A stretch of 64,000 bases of DNA. Origin: Metabacillus dongyingensis (GTDB lineage: Bacteria > Bacillota > Bacilli > Bacillales > Bacillaceae). Every line of letters begins with the position of its first letter. Position 1 is the first letter of the stretch. The translations under genes were made by a program, and so were the position numbers. Below are positions 8,510 to 17,502 of this stretch, one piece after another. The stretch spans positions 3,102,001 through 3,166,000 of the forward strand of contig NZ_CP082944.1 of the NCBI RefSeq assembly GCF_019933155.2, read 5' to 3'. The notes under the pieces are model-generated. The model had not been told where the DNA came from. It saw nothing but the letters and a program-made list of their open reading frames with translations, and searched no databases.

Positions 8510-9892
8510 TTAATTAAGATGGCTATGTTTTTTCGCATAAGTGAAATATACAATTACCCCTAGTGCAATCCAAATAACGAAAGATACCCAAGTGATTTTT
8601 GGCAGACTAAGTGCAAGATATAGACAGAACGAAGCACTTATTAACGGAAATACCGGTACGAACGGAACTCTGAAAGATGCCTTTATTTCAGGGAATTTTT
8701 TACGCAATACAATAATCGCGATGGACACTAAGGTAAAAGCAGCGAGTGTACCCATATTAACGAGGTGGGCCAATGTCGTTAAATCAACAAATCCTGCTAT
8801 GCTTGCAGCTATAATTCCAGTTAGCCATGTGTTGCTAAATGGTGTTTTATATTTTTTATGAACCTTCGATAATGTTTCCGGCAGCAAACCGTCTCGGCTG
8901 ATCGCAAACGATAATCGGACTTGGGCATAAATTAAGGCAAGAAGAACAGTTGTGATACCAGCAACTGCTCCTACGGAAATAACCCCCGCAATCTTATCTT
9001 GGCCAACTGAAAATAAAGCAAAGGCAACCGGATCTGCTACATTCAATTTTTCATATGAAACCATACCGGTCAAAATTCCAGAAACGCCAATATATAGCAC
9101 AGTACAGATTAATAGGGAAGCAATAATACCTATTGGCATGTTCCGTTTCGGATTTTTCACTTCTTCTGAAGCTGTTGCAATGACATCAAAACCAATGTAT
9201 GCAAAGAATACTGTCGCTGCTCCAGTTACGATTCCTTCAAAGCCAAACGGAACAAATGGAGTCCAGTTTTCAGGTTTAACATATCCGATTCCTGCAAAAA
9301 TAAACAGTAAGATAACCGCGAGCTTAATAAAAACCATTACATTATTGAATTTAATGCTTTCTTTAACCCCTCTGCTTACAAGTGCAGTAATAACAAGGAT
9401 AATGATAAAAGCCGGCAGGTTAATTAGTCCGCCTTGTCCCATAGCTGGGGCAGAAGCCAAAGCAGCAGGAACCTGCAATCCAAAACCTTTAATCAGTGAT
9501 TGAAAATAAGCAGACCATCCTGTAGCAACGGCCGATATCGCCAAAACATATTCCAGCATCAAATCCCAGCCAATTAAAAATGCAAAGAACTCGCCTATAG
9601 TGGCGTATGTGTACGTATAGACACTTCCCGAGACAGGAACAGCTGATGAAAACTCTGCATAACAGAAAGCCGCCAGTGCGCAGGCAATTCCTGCAATAAC
9701 AAACGAAATCATTATCGCTGGCCCTGTACTTTCTGCGGCCACAACTCCAGTTATAACGAAAATCCCAGTGCCGATTACACAGCCGACCCCAAGGAAAATT
9801 AAATCAAGAAGGCCCAATGAGCGAGAAAGCTCTTTTTTCCCGCTCTGTTCCAATAAGCCAGCCATTGATTTCTTTCGAAAGATTTGATTCAT
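8510..9892 (-). CDS. Amino acid permease, APC superfamily (YfnA/cationic amino acid transporter-like)
   Basis: 460 residues with about twelve membrane segments. The APC signature GVGCVIGTGIFV lies in the first membrane segment, then PAIMISFVIAGIACALAAFCYAE and FFAYIGFDVIATASEEVKNP, typical of the CAT/YfnA group. The substrate is probably an amino acid; which one cannot be told. Single gene. The inverted repeat 8489-8527 overlaps its stop codon, but its T tract faces the plus strand, so its use as this gene's terminator is doubtful. No riboswitch is seen upstream. Confidence 0.85.
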   Translation of the reverse strand: MNQIFRKKSMAGLLEQSGKKELSRSLGLLDLIFLGVGCVIGTGIFVITGVVAAESTGPAIMISFVIAGIACALAAFCYAEFSSAVPVSGSVYTYTYATIGEFFAFLIGWDLMLEYVLAISAVATGWSAYFQSLIKGFGLQVPAALASAPAMGQGGLINLPAFIIILVITALVSRGVKESIKFNNVMVFIKLAVILLFIFAGIGYVKPENWTPFVPFGFEGIVTGAATVFFAYIGFDVIATASEEVKNPKRNMPIGIIASLLICTVLYIGVSGILTGMVSYEKLNVADPVAFALFSVGQDKIAGVISVGAVAGITTVLLALIYAQVRLSFAISRDGLLPETLSKVHKKYKTPFSNTWLTGIIAASIAGFVDLTTLAHLVNMGTLAAFTLVSIAIIVLRKKFPEIKASFRVPFVPVFPLISASFCLYLALSLPKITWVSFVIWIALGVIVYFTYAKKHSHLN

Positions 9893-10228
9893 GAAAGTCC
9901 TCCTGAGTAAATTAATATGCTTTTCTCCTCCGTTAACTTATCATTATCTCCTAATTAATTAGTTATAGAATTTTCATTTTGCAAATAAAAGAATAACACC
10001 TAATAATAATAAAATATTCTGAAAATTACTCTTGCTATTAACTAAAAAATGAAATAATTAAAATAGAACATATACGAGTATATTGTCGAATTTTGTTGAA
10101 GTCAAGGTAATTTTATTTGAATAGTTTCCCATATAAAAACCACGTTCAGATTTTAAGAACGGAGTTAACAAGCAATCATAAAATATTTCTATTCATTAGC
10201 AATCCTATCTCCCATTGAAATCAAGAGT
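9893..10228. other. Intergenic region, nothing recognised
   Basis: AT-rich upstream region of the permease followed by sequence leading into a decayed resolvase. No RNA element or repeat was seen. Confidence 0.5.
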
Positions 10229-10690
10229 AGAATAGGAAGAGCTACAAAGTTATTAGAACATATAAGACCTGGCGATACAGTGATGTTGACAAAAATAGAT
10301 TGTTTGGGCCAGGTCGATTATTGATTTAAATAAAATTATAAAAACACTGCAAGAAAAACAAGTTGATATCCATTTTTTCAAAGATAATTTATCTTTTAAG
10401 GTCAATGAAACAGCAAACCCTCTAAAATCTTTATTATTCAATGTTTTAGGTTCTTTTGGGCAGTTTGAAAGAGATATAATAGTTGAACGAACATCTGAAG
10501 GCAGTGAAAGAGCAAAATTGAGAGGTAACCACATGGGGCGTCCTTCACAACCAAGAAAGAATATAGAAGGAGCCTTACGAATATATTATAGTAGAAACAC
10601 GAATGGATTAAGCGTGAAAAACTCACTAGTGTGCCTAAAGCAATTTAATATGCAGAAATTAGAAAGAAACGTGCAAACAACTTAGAATAG
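10229..10690 (+). pseudogene. Decayed serine resolvase/invertase
   Basis: Reading across frames gives resolvase text: LLEHIRPGDTVMLTKID, a frameshift near 10311, then SIIDLNKIIKTLQEKQVDI, GSFGQFERDIIVERTSEG and a GRPSQPRKNIEGAL linker. A second shift near 10620 is followed by LTSVPKAI, an in-frame stop, and EIRKKRANNLE. The catalytic N-terminus with the active Ser (about 55 residues) is missing. This is the catalytic-domain end plus the HTH region of a Tn3/Tn552-type resolvase, a relic of a mobile element. An inverted repeat at its end (10669-10700) may be its old terminator. Minus-strand frames here are shadows. Confidence 0.8.
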
Positions 10691-11001
10691 TTGTTGCACG
10701 TTTGGAATGTCTCAATTACACCTTACTATAATGAGTGTTAAACCCTTTTTTTATGTGAAGAAAAAATCCCCAATAAGTTTTACCCTGTTGGACTATGATT
10801 TCTTCTTAAGTTAGCGTAGCAGGATAGATAAACAAGAGGGCACAGCCCTCTTGTTTATCACTTTTTAGAAATTATTACTGGGAATTAAATATTACAGAAG
10901 GTTCCTATTAAGCTGCCTGAAACAGCATCATAATCTGGTATTATACAGACTATGTAGGCTCTATGTCTTTATAAACCTTTTCACGCCAGAACCAAAGTTT
11001 G
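10691..11001. other. Intergenic with a perfect 15-bp hairpin
   Basis: Arms 10827-10841 and 10845-10859 are perfectly complementary around a 3-nt loop and followed by TTTTT on the plus strand: a strong terminator-like structure. Nothing else was recognised in this gap. Confidence 0.6.
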
Positions 11002-12393
11002 TTAGTTAGTTGTGCTTTTGTACTCTGGCAGTAGAGGTTCCGAGATACCATCTACCCCCACAAGACCAAGCATAGTTAAAAATGCTCTTTGTGGTCCTTG
11101 ATAAGCATCAGTTGGATCAAACCATTCATCAGGGGAATGAGCTAATCCACTTTTACCCCCTCCTCCTAACACTAATGAGGGAATACCTAGGCTAATTGGG
11201 AGATTTGCATCCGTGCTACTGGCTTCATTTAAGGCAGGAGATAAATTAATTGCCTGAGTAGATGCCCAAGCAGCTTGAACATTTAATGCATCATCTGGCT
11301 GAGTTCCTGCAGGACGATCACCAAGTAATTCAATTTCAGCTTTTATACCTTTTTCCTCTTTATACTTCCAGCGTTTATTTTCAGCTTTTGCTGCATTTTT
11401 TGCAATACGTAAGATTTTGTTTTCTAATTCTACTAATTCATTCTCATCATTTGATCTCATATCAACAAGCATGTTAGCTTCGGCGGCGATTGCGTTAACA
11501 GATGTTCCACCTTCTACAGTGCCAACTGTAAATGTAGTCTTAGGATTCTTTACTGTTTTTACATTTGAGATGTCTGAAATAGCTCGTCCTAAAGCATGAA
11601 TAGCACTAGGTGTACCAAATGCTCCAAAACTATGTCCACCTGGTCCTTTATATGAAATTTTATAACGATGACTTCCAGTTGCCTTATATGTAATCCCTGT
11701 TGCACTTGTGCCATCTAATGAAATATACCCGTCTACTTCAGGGTGTTCTTTAAAAAATGCTTTAACTCCTCTTAGATCACCTAACCCTTCTTCTCCAACC
11801 GTTCCTCCAAAGATAATGTCCCCTTTCGTCTGAATACCTGACTCATTGAATGCTCTTACTATGGAAAGAAGTGCTGCTAATCCTCTTCCGTCATCTGATA
11901 TTCCCGGAGCATATAATATCCCGTCTTTTTCTATGACCTTTGTGTCAGTACCTTCTGGAAAGACTGTATCTAAATGTGCTGAAACAAACAATACAGGACC
12001 CTCCCCTGTTCCTTGACGAATACCAAATACATTGCCCTCCTCATCCATTTGCACATCTTTAAGTCCTACCTCTTCTAAACGCTTCTTGTAATCTTCAGCA
12101 CGCAGTTGTTCTTTAAAAGGAGGGGCCGGAATCTCTGTGATATCAATTTGTTCAGAGACTGTTTGTTCATGATCAGCTTTAATGAAATCCAATCCTTGTT
12201 TAACTTGAACATTAGCTGTGATTTGCTCATAATATTTTTTCACTTCCGGTGACAAATTGTACGAGGTATCCTCGTTTTCCCCTTTACTTTTACTATTGGT
12301 TTGATCTTGTGATGCGCTGTAAGAAAAGGCAGAGAGACACAGAACTGATGTGGTCATAATAATTGTTACTGCTTTCCAAGAAAGTCTTTTCAT
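11002..12393 (-). CDS. Secreted M20/M25/M40 family metallopeptidase
   Basis: 463 residues. N-terminal signal peptide (MKRLSWK, hydrophobic core, SAFSYSASQ), then an M20 peptidase. Metal ligands include the His-Leu-Asp of SAHLDTVFP and the Asp of GISDDGRG; the catalytic Glu pair is in TVGEEGLGD. The dimerisation domain follows (SHRYKISYKGPGGHSFGAFG), then a C-terminal His in LAHSPDEWF. It is close to PepT-like peptidases. Export distinguishes it from cytoplasmic ArgE/DapE/PepT; it may trim peptides outside the cell. It has its own AGGAGG and no operon partner. It is unlikely to be the HipO/SndA deacetylase of the nearby cmo operon, which is cytoplasmic. Confidence 0.82.
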   Translation of the reverse strand: MKRLSWKAVTIIMTTSVLCLSAFSYSASQDQTNSKSKGENEDTSYNLSPEVKKYYEQITANVQVKQGLDFIKADHEQTVSEQIDITEIPAPPFKEQLRAEDYKKRLEEVGLKDVQMDEEGNVFGIRQGTGEGPVLFVSAHLDTVFPEGTDTKVIEKDGILYAPGISDDGRGLAALLSIVRAFNESGIQTKGDIIFGGTVGEEGLGDLRGVKAFFKEHPEVDGYISLDGTSATGITYKATGSHRYKISYKGPGGHSFGAFGTPSAIHALGRAISDISNVKTVKNPKTTFTVGTVEGGTSVNAIAAEANMLVDMRSNDENELVELENKILRIAKNAAKAENKRWKYKEEKGIKAEIELLGDRPAGTQPDDALNVQAAWASTQAINLSPALNEASSTDANLPISLGIPSLVLGGGGKSGLAHSPDEWFDPTDAYQGPQRAFLTMLGLVGVDGISEPLLPEYKSTTN

Positions 12394-12473
12394 TACTCGT
12401 ATTCCTCCTTGTTATAATTTAAATTTAGAAATTCTAAATTTATTCCCTAATATTATAGAATATTCTGATTTTT

Positions 12474-12659
12474 TTAAACAGAATACATGTTAACGGGCCA
12501 AAAGATGGATCTTTCTTACAGTCTCTATTCTTAGGATACCACCGCATGTCCATCAAGCTAAAACCTGTGAATGATGAGAGGGAAGCCGTTCCCGCAAAGT
12601 CAACACTATATGGGGTACAGCCAGGAAAATGCGGATTTACAATAGCAATTACGAAATAA
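12474..12659 (+). other. Short open frame with coding look, unrecognised
   Basis: A plus-strand frame without stops contains text such as GYHRMSIKLKPVNDERE and KSTLYGVQPGKCGF. It lacks a good start and ribosome site. It may be the 3' remnant of a lost gene. The rest of the 12.4-13.07 kb gap shows nothing recognisable. Confidence 0.25.
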
Positions 12660-13072
12660 AATATCGGTGTTTTAAAAACGTTAAGGTTTTTGAAACAAGC
12701 CTAATGAGACATAGTGAAGCCTGGGAATTGGCATGAATATCATCTCTAGCAGTACAAGCAATCAACTAGTAAACTATCGCCCGAATATCAGACACAAAAA
12801 CACAAAAATAAGTGTTTAATATTCATTTTTTTAATCAAATGCTGCGATAAGCAATTTCTAGAAGGCTCTTTTCAGAACTGCTTGTGAATTACTGTATTTA
12901 ACTAAAGGGGCTTTTCTTAAATAAGAACGAGTTGAAAACCAAGTATTTCTCCATACCATTTTACTGATATTTCAGGGTCCTTTATTCCTAGTATATCCAG
13001 TACCGTAATTCAGTTCGTGTTTTACTCTATTGCAAGAGCGTAAGTATGATCGTATTAGATAAAAATTCCAGC

Positions 13073-13104
13073 TTAAAAAAACCTTCAAAGGAGCGTTTGA
13101 AGGT
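13073..13104 (-). terminator. Terminator downstream of the broken acetyltransferase
   Basis: ACCTTCAAA and its complement pair around a short loop; the minus-strand product ends in a run of six T. Confidence 0.8.
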
Positions 13105-13144
13105 CGAATTATCATTTGAATTTGTTGAGAGAATCCATTTAGGA

Positions 13145-13480
13145 TTACGATACTGAATGAGACCAAATCATATCAGGAATCTCTTTTTTGATTACTGGGA
13201 TTACTTCTTCAGAAAACCGATTAATCTGCCCATGCTGCTCCCTTTCGGTTAAACCGTCAAACAATTGGAGAGTCCCACTGACCGATTGACCCAACTTAGC
13301 TACTAAGATTCGATCTATTTGCACATTATCAACCGATGAGGTGATATTTTCCAAATAAGTCTGCCAAGATTCAGGACTAGTAAATTCTTTTTCATATTGG
13401 CTGTAGCTTTCAATCAACAATTGACGAACGGTTTCTCTATCGTGTTCCTCTAGACTATGAATTGATCATTCTTGATTCAT
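13145..13480 (-). pseudogene. Acetyltransferase (GNAT) N-terminus with in-frame stop, joined to a foreign C-terminus
   Basis: A normal start (ATG at 13478-13480, preceded by AAGGGGGCGG) is followed by four codons, then TGA at 13466-13468. The same frame then continues IHSLEEHDRETVRQLLIES and DRILVAKLGQSVSGTLQLF, the beginning of a GNAT acetyltransferase. After GTLQLF the acetyl-CoA-binding half is absent; instead it runs HGQINRFSEEVIPVIKKE, which resembles the end of luciferase-like monooxygenases (tentative). This looks like a deletion chimera plus a nonsense mutation. A downstream ATG at 13420 could still make a 91-residue peptide. Confidence 0.65.
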
Positions 13481-13526
13481 TTATATCCGCCCCCTTAATG
13501 TTTCTACTCGTCATTTCATGTTCCGA

Positions 13527-13898
13527 TTATTTTACAGTCCGAATATTTGGAGATTCTTTTTCTTGTCTATTAATATAACAAGTGACAAATTCGGTTAACT
13601 TTAAAGTCAGTCCGCCACTTCCAAATCTAATAAATTTTTTGGGCTTTAATTCATCAGATTCTTCTTTCACAAAGCTCAAGAAAGCTAAAATATAAATTCT
13701 TCTGTATATAACATTCAAAATGCCATATTCATAAAACCAGTTGTCAATAGTGTTATACACCCCTCTATTAATAGAATATTGCTGATAGCACTTACTATAA
13801 AATATCAAGTCAGGAAGATTTAAATATTGGCTTTCCATTAAAGAGGACTTGCTCTCGTACTGAAGTATATCCAATGAAGTTAAAACGTTTCTCTGCAT
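13527..13898 (-). CDS. ribR: RibR C-terminal (RNA-binding) half, out of frame with the kinase half
   Basis: 123 residues. From about residue 20 it resembles the C-terminal half of B. subtilis RibR (SQYLNLPDLIFY, INRGVYNTIDNWFYEYG, RRIYILAFLSFVKE, KFIRFGSGGL), the part reported to bind the FMN riboswitch RNA and relieve its repression. It overlaps the flavokinase frame by 89 bases in another frame. Its ATG is preceded by AAGGGGGA at nine bases, so separate translation is possible. Otherwise a single frameshift near 13855 has broken one ribR gene. Which applies cannot be decided from sequence alone. Confidence 0.7.
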   Translation of the reverse strand: MQRNVLTSLDILQYESKSSLMESQYLNLPDLIFYSKCYQQYSINRGVYNTIDNWFYEYGILNVIYRRIYILAFLSFVKEESDELKPKKFIRFGSGGLTLKLTEFVTCYINRQEKESPNIRTVK

Positions 13899-14274
13899 AT
13901 AAAATGTCCCCCTTGATTTGATTTGTCAGCAGCTCTAAAGAATCAAACTTCCTTTCTTCTCTTATTTTAAAAAGAATATGGCATCTTAGGTTTTCTCCGT
14001 AAATATCCCCCTGAAAATCAAGCAAATGTATTTCACATGTTTTTTGTAAGTTAGAGTCAACAGTCGGCTTCACACCAACATTCATAACACCCAAGTATCT
14101 TCTGACATCCAAAATGACTAATGCACCATATACCCCATTACTCAGTCTGCTTACATTGGAATCAATATTTGCGGTAGGAAACCCCAGTTCTCTTCCAATT
14201 TTTCTTCCAGTAACGACTCTTCCTTCAATAAATACATCCGTTTTAAAATCTGATAATATGTTGGCTGTTCCCAA
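13810..14274 (-). CDS. ribR: RibR flavokinase half (riboflavin kinase domain)
   Basis: The kinase core is clear: GRKIGRELGFPTANID (ATP/flavin-binding PTAN motif), NGVYGALVIL, VMNVGVKPTVD and LLDFQGDIYGE, as in RibF/RibR kinase domains that convert riboflavin to FMN. The frame is open from ATG 14367, but that start lies upstream of an intrinsic terminator (14319-14353). A TTG at 14274 with GGGAG nine bases before it is preferred. The frame ends after REQVLFNGKPIFKSS, where RibR should continue; the continuation lies in the overlapping frame 13527-13898. Its position after tcyN matches B. subtilis, where RibR supplies FMN for the operon's monooxygenases. Confidence 0.75.
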   Translation of the reverse strand: MGTANILSDFKTDVFIEGRVVTGRKIGRELGFPTANIDSNVSRLSNGVYGALVILDVRRYLGVMNVGVKPTVDSNLQKTCEIHLLDFQGDIYGENLRCHILFKIREERKFDSLELLTNQIKGDILYAEKRFNFIGYTSVREQVLFNGKPIFKSS

Positions 14275-14318
14275 TATTGAACACTCCCTGTATTTAAGCA
14301 AATTACCTGTTAAGTTTT

Positions 14319-14353
14319 CAAAAAAGCCCAACCATATAATAATATGGTTAGGC
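14319..14353 (-). terminator. Intrinsic terminator between tcyN and ribR
   Basis: GCCCAACCATAT and ATATGGTTAGGC arms, then six T on the minus strand. ribR is thus reached only by read-through or by a separate promoter. Confidence 0.8.
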
Positions 14354-14465
14354 CTTTGGTTATCCAATCGACTCGATTTTTTATCTTACATATTCAGTTT
14401 TGAGACTCCTTTTGATTTAGTTTAAATAAAAAGACATAACTCATTCCTTACCCTTAACCTGAATT

Positions 14466-15227
14466 TCAAGAAATTCCTTGTATTAACTGTGGTCTGATTC
14501 TCTTCAAAAATTGTTTTGTGCGATCTTCTTTTGGATTTGTAAAAATTTCAATTGGGGATCCTTCTTCTACGACCGTTCCCTGATCCATAAATACCACGTG
14601 ATTTGATACTTCTTTTGCAAATCCCATTTCATGTGTGACAACTATCATAGTAATACCTTCTAGCGCTATTTTTTTAATTACCTCAAGAACTTCCCCCACA
14701 AGTTCTGGATCAAGCGCAGAAGTTGGTTCATCAAAAAGTAAGACTTCCGGATTTAAAGCAAGTGCACGGGCGATTCCTACTCGCTGCTGCTGCCCGCCAG
14801 ATAACTGACTTGGATACGCATTTATCTTGTCAGATAGTCCTACCTTCTCAAGCAATTCTAATGCTTTTATTCTTGCAGCTTCAGGTTTTTTCTTTTGAAC
14901 AATCACAAGCCCTTCCATTACATTCTCAAGCACTGTTTTATGTTTAAAGAGATTATATTGCTGAAAAACCATAGCGGTTCTTTTTCTCAAAGTAAGAATA
15001 TCGAGTTTGCTTGGCCTCTTGCAATCTACTGAATAATCACCAATCGCAACTTCTCCATCACTCGGCTTTTCAAGAAAGTTTATGCAGCGCAGAAAGGTTG
15101 TTTTCCCGGATCCGCTCGGACCTAGTATAACGACGATTTCGCCTTTTTTTACGGTGAGATTTATACCTTTCAGGACTTCCTGGCCATGAAATGATTTTTT
15201 GATGTTTGTCAGTTTAATCATTCTCAT
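14466..15227 (-). CDS. tcyN: Cystine/S-compound ABC transporter ATPase
   Basis: 253 residues, a polar amino acid ABC ATPase. Walker [10 protein letters not shown] at about 36-44, Q-loop VFQQYN, signature LSGGQQQR, Walker [14 protein letters not shown]-loop VTHE. It powers the TcyJKLMN importer of cystine and related sulfur amino acids. Its ATG overlaps the tcyM stop by four bases; a second ATG at 15221 has better spacing from AAGGGGG, so the protein may be two residues shorter. It lies second from the end of the sulfur operon. Confidence 0.9.
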   Translation of the reverse strand: MRMIKLTNIKKSFHGQEVLKGINLTVKKGEIVVILGPSGSGKTTFLRCINFLEKPSDGEVAIGDYSVDCKRPSKLDILTLRKRTAMVFQQYNLFKHKTVLENVMEGLVIVQKKKPEAARIKALELLEKVGLSDKINAYPSQLSGGQQQRVGIARALALNPEVLLFDEPTSALDPELVGEVLEVIKKIALEGITMIVVTHEMGFAKEVSNHVVFMDQGTVVEEGSPIEIFTNPKEDRTKQFLKRIRPQLIQGIS

Positions 15228-15931
15228 ACCCCCTTCTCATAAACAAGAACTCTTCTTTCAATCCAAGCTGCCGCTTGCTCCACTATAATAGTTAATCCCC
15301 AGTAAATAAGCGCAGCGGCAATATATGCTTCTAAAAATTTCAAATTACTTGAGGCTACAATATTAGCAGCACCGTTCAGCTCCTTTAATGAGACAATAAA
15401 AGCAATTGAAGAGGCGTGCAAAAAACCAACGAAGATATTTGTTAAATTTTGTATAGCTGCTGCGAATGCCTGAGGAATAATGATTCTTCTAATTGTCTGG
15501 ACAGAGCTCATTCCAATAGAATAAGCCGCCTCTATTTGACCCTTATTTACAGCAAGGATGCCTGAGCGAATAATCTCAGACATATACGCACCTGAATTTA
15601 ACGAAAAAGCAATTATAACAAACACGGCAATCGGAATAGAGTTTGATTTAAACGCCCATCCATATTGATCTGCCATTGTGTCATATACCATTGGAATACC
15701 TAAATAAATGACCATAATATGAAGCAAGATGGGTGTACCTCTGAAAAAAGAAACATAGAATTCTGCAATGCGATGAATAAACTTGATCTTATACATTCGA
15801 ATTACAGCAATAATTAGACCTATTCCCAACCCTGCCAGTAATGGAACAATCGTGACTGTAAGTGTCAAAGGCAAAGCTTTAATTATTTCAAGGAATGCAG
15901 TAAAGATAAAAAGAGCATCAATAACCACCAA
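15224..15931 (-). CDS. tcyM: Cystine/S-compound ABC transporter permease
   Basis: 235 residues, HisM-type permease of the polar amino acid family with about five membrane segments. The coupling motif [23 protein letters not shown] is the family EAA loop. The FFRGTP sequence near residue 65 is typical. It forms the membrane channel with TcyL. Overlap with tcyN and a 12-base gap to tcyL show co-transcription. Confidence 0.9.
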   Translation of the reverse strand: MVVIDALFIFTAFLEIIKALPLTLTVTIVPLLAGLGIGLIIAVIRMYKIKFIHRIAEFYVSFFRGTPILLHIMVIYLGIPMVYDTMADQYGWAFKSNSIPIAVFVIIAFSLNSGAYMSEIIRSGILAVNKGQIEAAYSIGMSSVQTIRRIIIPQAFAAAIQNLTNIFVGFLHASSIAFIVSLKELNGAANIVASSNLKFLEAYIAAALIYWGLTIIVEQAAAWIERRVLVYEKGV

Positions 15932-15943
15932 TTTCCCTCCTTT

Positions 15944-16645
15944 TTAATTTGCTGTAATCCCATAGTCATGTCTCTGAAGATGAATTTCTGATTTTTTAAA
16001 TCCTTTTTCAAGCAATATGGCGATAATATAGTAGATAATAGATAAGGATATATAGACCTCTAACGCATGGGCTGTTGCAGCAATCAGAGTATCACCCCTG
16101 CCAAGCATATCCATTACTCCAATTGTAAACGCCAGGGATGTGTCTTTTAGAAAACCAATGACAGAGTTCCCGAAATTGGGGAATGCAATTAAAAGTGCCT
16201 GTGGCAGAATAATTCGATAGAACGTTTGTCTTTTATTCATTCCAATACTATATGCAGCTTCTTCCTGACCTTTTTCTACGTTTGCTGCACTGCCGCGGAT
16301 AATTTCAGAAAATGTTGCACCGCTGCTTAACGCATAGGTTATTATCACGAAGTTCATAGGGTTCATTCGGGTAATATCAACACCTACAACCTGCAGGATT
16401 GCTGGTAAACCATAGTAAATTAAGAACAATTGAATGATGATGGGTGTACCCCGCATAAATGATACAAATAGGATAGCCGTGCGATTTAAACCTGGAATTT
16501 TATATATTCGGGGGATCGCAATGATAAAACCTATAACGATCCCAAAAAGGATGGAGAACACTAATATAAACAATGTAATGTGCAAATATGAAAGCAATTT
16601 TGGAATAAAATCCAGGATAAGGGTTAAATCAAATGCTTTACCCAT
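15944..16645 (-). CDS. tcyL: Cystine/S-compound ABC transporter permease
   Basis: 233 residues, paralogue of TcyM, with FMRGTP near residue 70 and the EAA loop [23 protein letters not shown]. Two permeases, two binding proteins and one ATPase in this order reproduce B. subtilis tcyJKLMN, a high-affinity importer of cystine and other sulfur amino acids. Confidence 0.9.
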   Translation of the reverse strand: MGKAFDLTLILDFIPKLLSYLHITLFILVFSILFGIVIGFIIAIPRIYKIPGLNRTAILFVSFMRGTPIIIQLFLIYYGLPAILQVVGVDITRMNPMNFVIITYALSSGATFSEIIRGSAANVEKGQEEAAYSIGMNKRQTFYRIILPQALLIAFPNFGNSVIGFLKDTSLAFTIGVMDMLGRGDTLIAATAHALEVYISLSIIYYIIAILLEKGFKKSEIHLQRHDYGITAN

Positions 16646-16660
16646 TATTCAATCCCCCCT

Positions 16661-17479
16661 TTAATTTGATTCAACTGAATAATCATCTCCAAGCCACTTT
16701 TTGCTCAGATTAGCCAGCGTTCCATTTTCTTTAAGCTGCTTAAGCGCTTCATCAACTTGTTCCTTCAACTCCGATTCAGCCTTATTAAACAAGAAATACA
16801 CCTTAGAATTAATAATGATATCACCAACAACCTTTTGTTCTGCATCAACAGCTTTATTGCTGAAATCTACCGCAAATGGCGTGGCAAGCGTTGCATCCAC
16901 ACGGCCATTTTTCAACTGAGTTGTTGCATCGTCTGATCCCTGCCCGGCATAAACAATGTTGATCTTATTGCTGTGTTCATTATTGTATTTCTCCAAAAAG
17001 ACAGCCGCGTTGCTTGTTGCGCCGACAATGATTTTTCTGCCATGTAAGTCGTCAAGTGATTCAACATCATCAGTATCCACATTGACAGTGATATAAAGCG
17101 GCGAATAATTGTATGTTTCATCATTAAATAAGAATTTCTTTTTTCTTTCTTCATTCTGAGCCATATTATGGGCAATCATATCAATCTTCTTCGTTTCGAG
17201 ACTTAAGAGAAGATTAGAGAATTCCATGGTTTTAAAATCAAATTCATATTCAGGTAAGAGCTTATCAATGGCACGGATAACTTCCACGTCATACCCTGTT
17301 AATTTCCCGTTTTCATCAATAAAACAAATGTTGGGAAACTGGGTCCCGGTTCCAACAATCACTTTTTTCACTTCACCGGTTTTATCTTCACCTTCAGCAT
17401 TTGTCGTTGGTTTTTCACCGCATCCTGCTGTTATTGTAAGTAAAAGGATAAGTAGAAAGATAGATCCTATTTTTCTCAT
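16661..17479 (-). CDS. tcyK: Cystine/S-compound-binding lipoprotein
   Basis: The open frame begins at 17536, but the real start is the ATG at 17479, which has AGGAGG 11 bases upstream. It gives a lipoprotein signal (MRKIGSIF..., lipobox TAGC). It is a family 3 solute-binding protein with the pattern GYDVEVIRAIDKLLPEYEF and LLSLETKKIDMIAHN. It is closely related to TcyJ, presumably by tandem duplication; two binding proteins may widen the substrate range of one permease. Confidence 0.88.
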   Translation of the reverse strand: MRKIGSIFLLILLLTITAGCGEKPTTNAEGEDKTGEVKKVIVGTGTQFPNICFIDENGKLTGYDVEVIRAIDKLLPEYEFDFKTMEFSNLLLSLETKKIDMIAHNMAQNEERKKKFLFNDETYNYSPLYITVNVDTDDVESLDDLHGRKIIVGATSNAAVFLEKYNNEHSNKINIVYAGQGSDDATTQLKNGRVDATLATPFAVDFSNKAVDAEQKVVGDIIINSKVYFLFNKAESELKEQVDEALKQLKENGTLANLSKKWLGDDYSVESN

Positions 17480-17502
17480 TCCAGCCTCCTGATTAACCTT
17501 TT

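Noticed and set aside
8489..8527. Terminator of the APC permease
   Set aside because: The inverted repeat is real, but the T tract follows on the plus strand, and the stop codon lies inside; its role for the minus-strand gene is doubtful.
10253..10626. Minus-strand ORFs over the resolvase remnant
   Set aside because: Shadows; the plus strand clearly carries decayed resolvase sequence.
10827..10859. Origin or attachment site at the perfect 15-bp palindrome
   Set aside because: It looks like an ordinary strong terminator hairpin with T tract; no integrase or replication gene nearby.
12972..13166. 64-codon minus-strand ORF
   Set aside because: Overlaps the terminator and the end of the broken acetyltransferase; no ribosome site.
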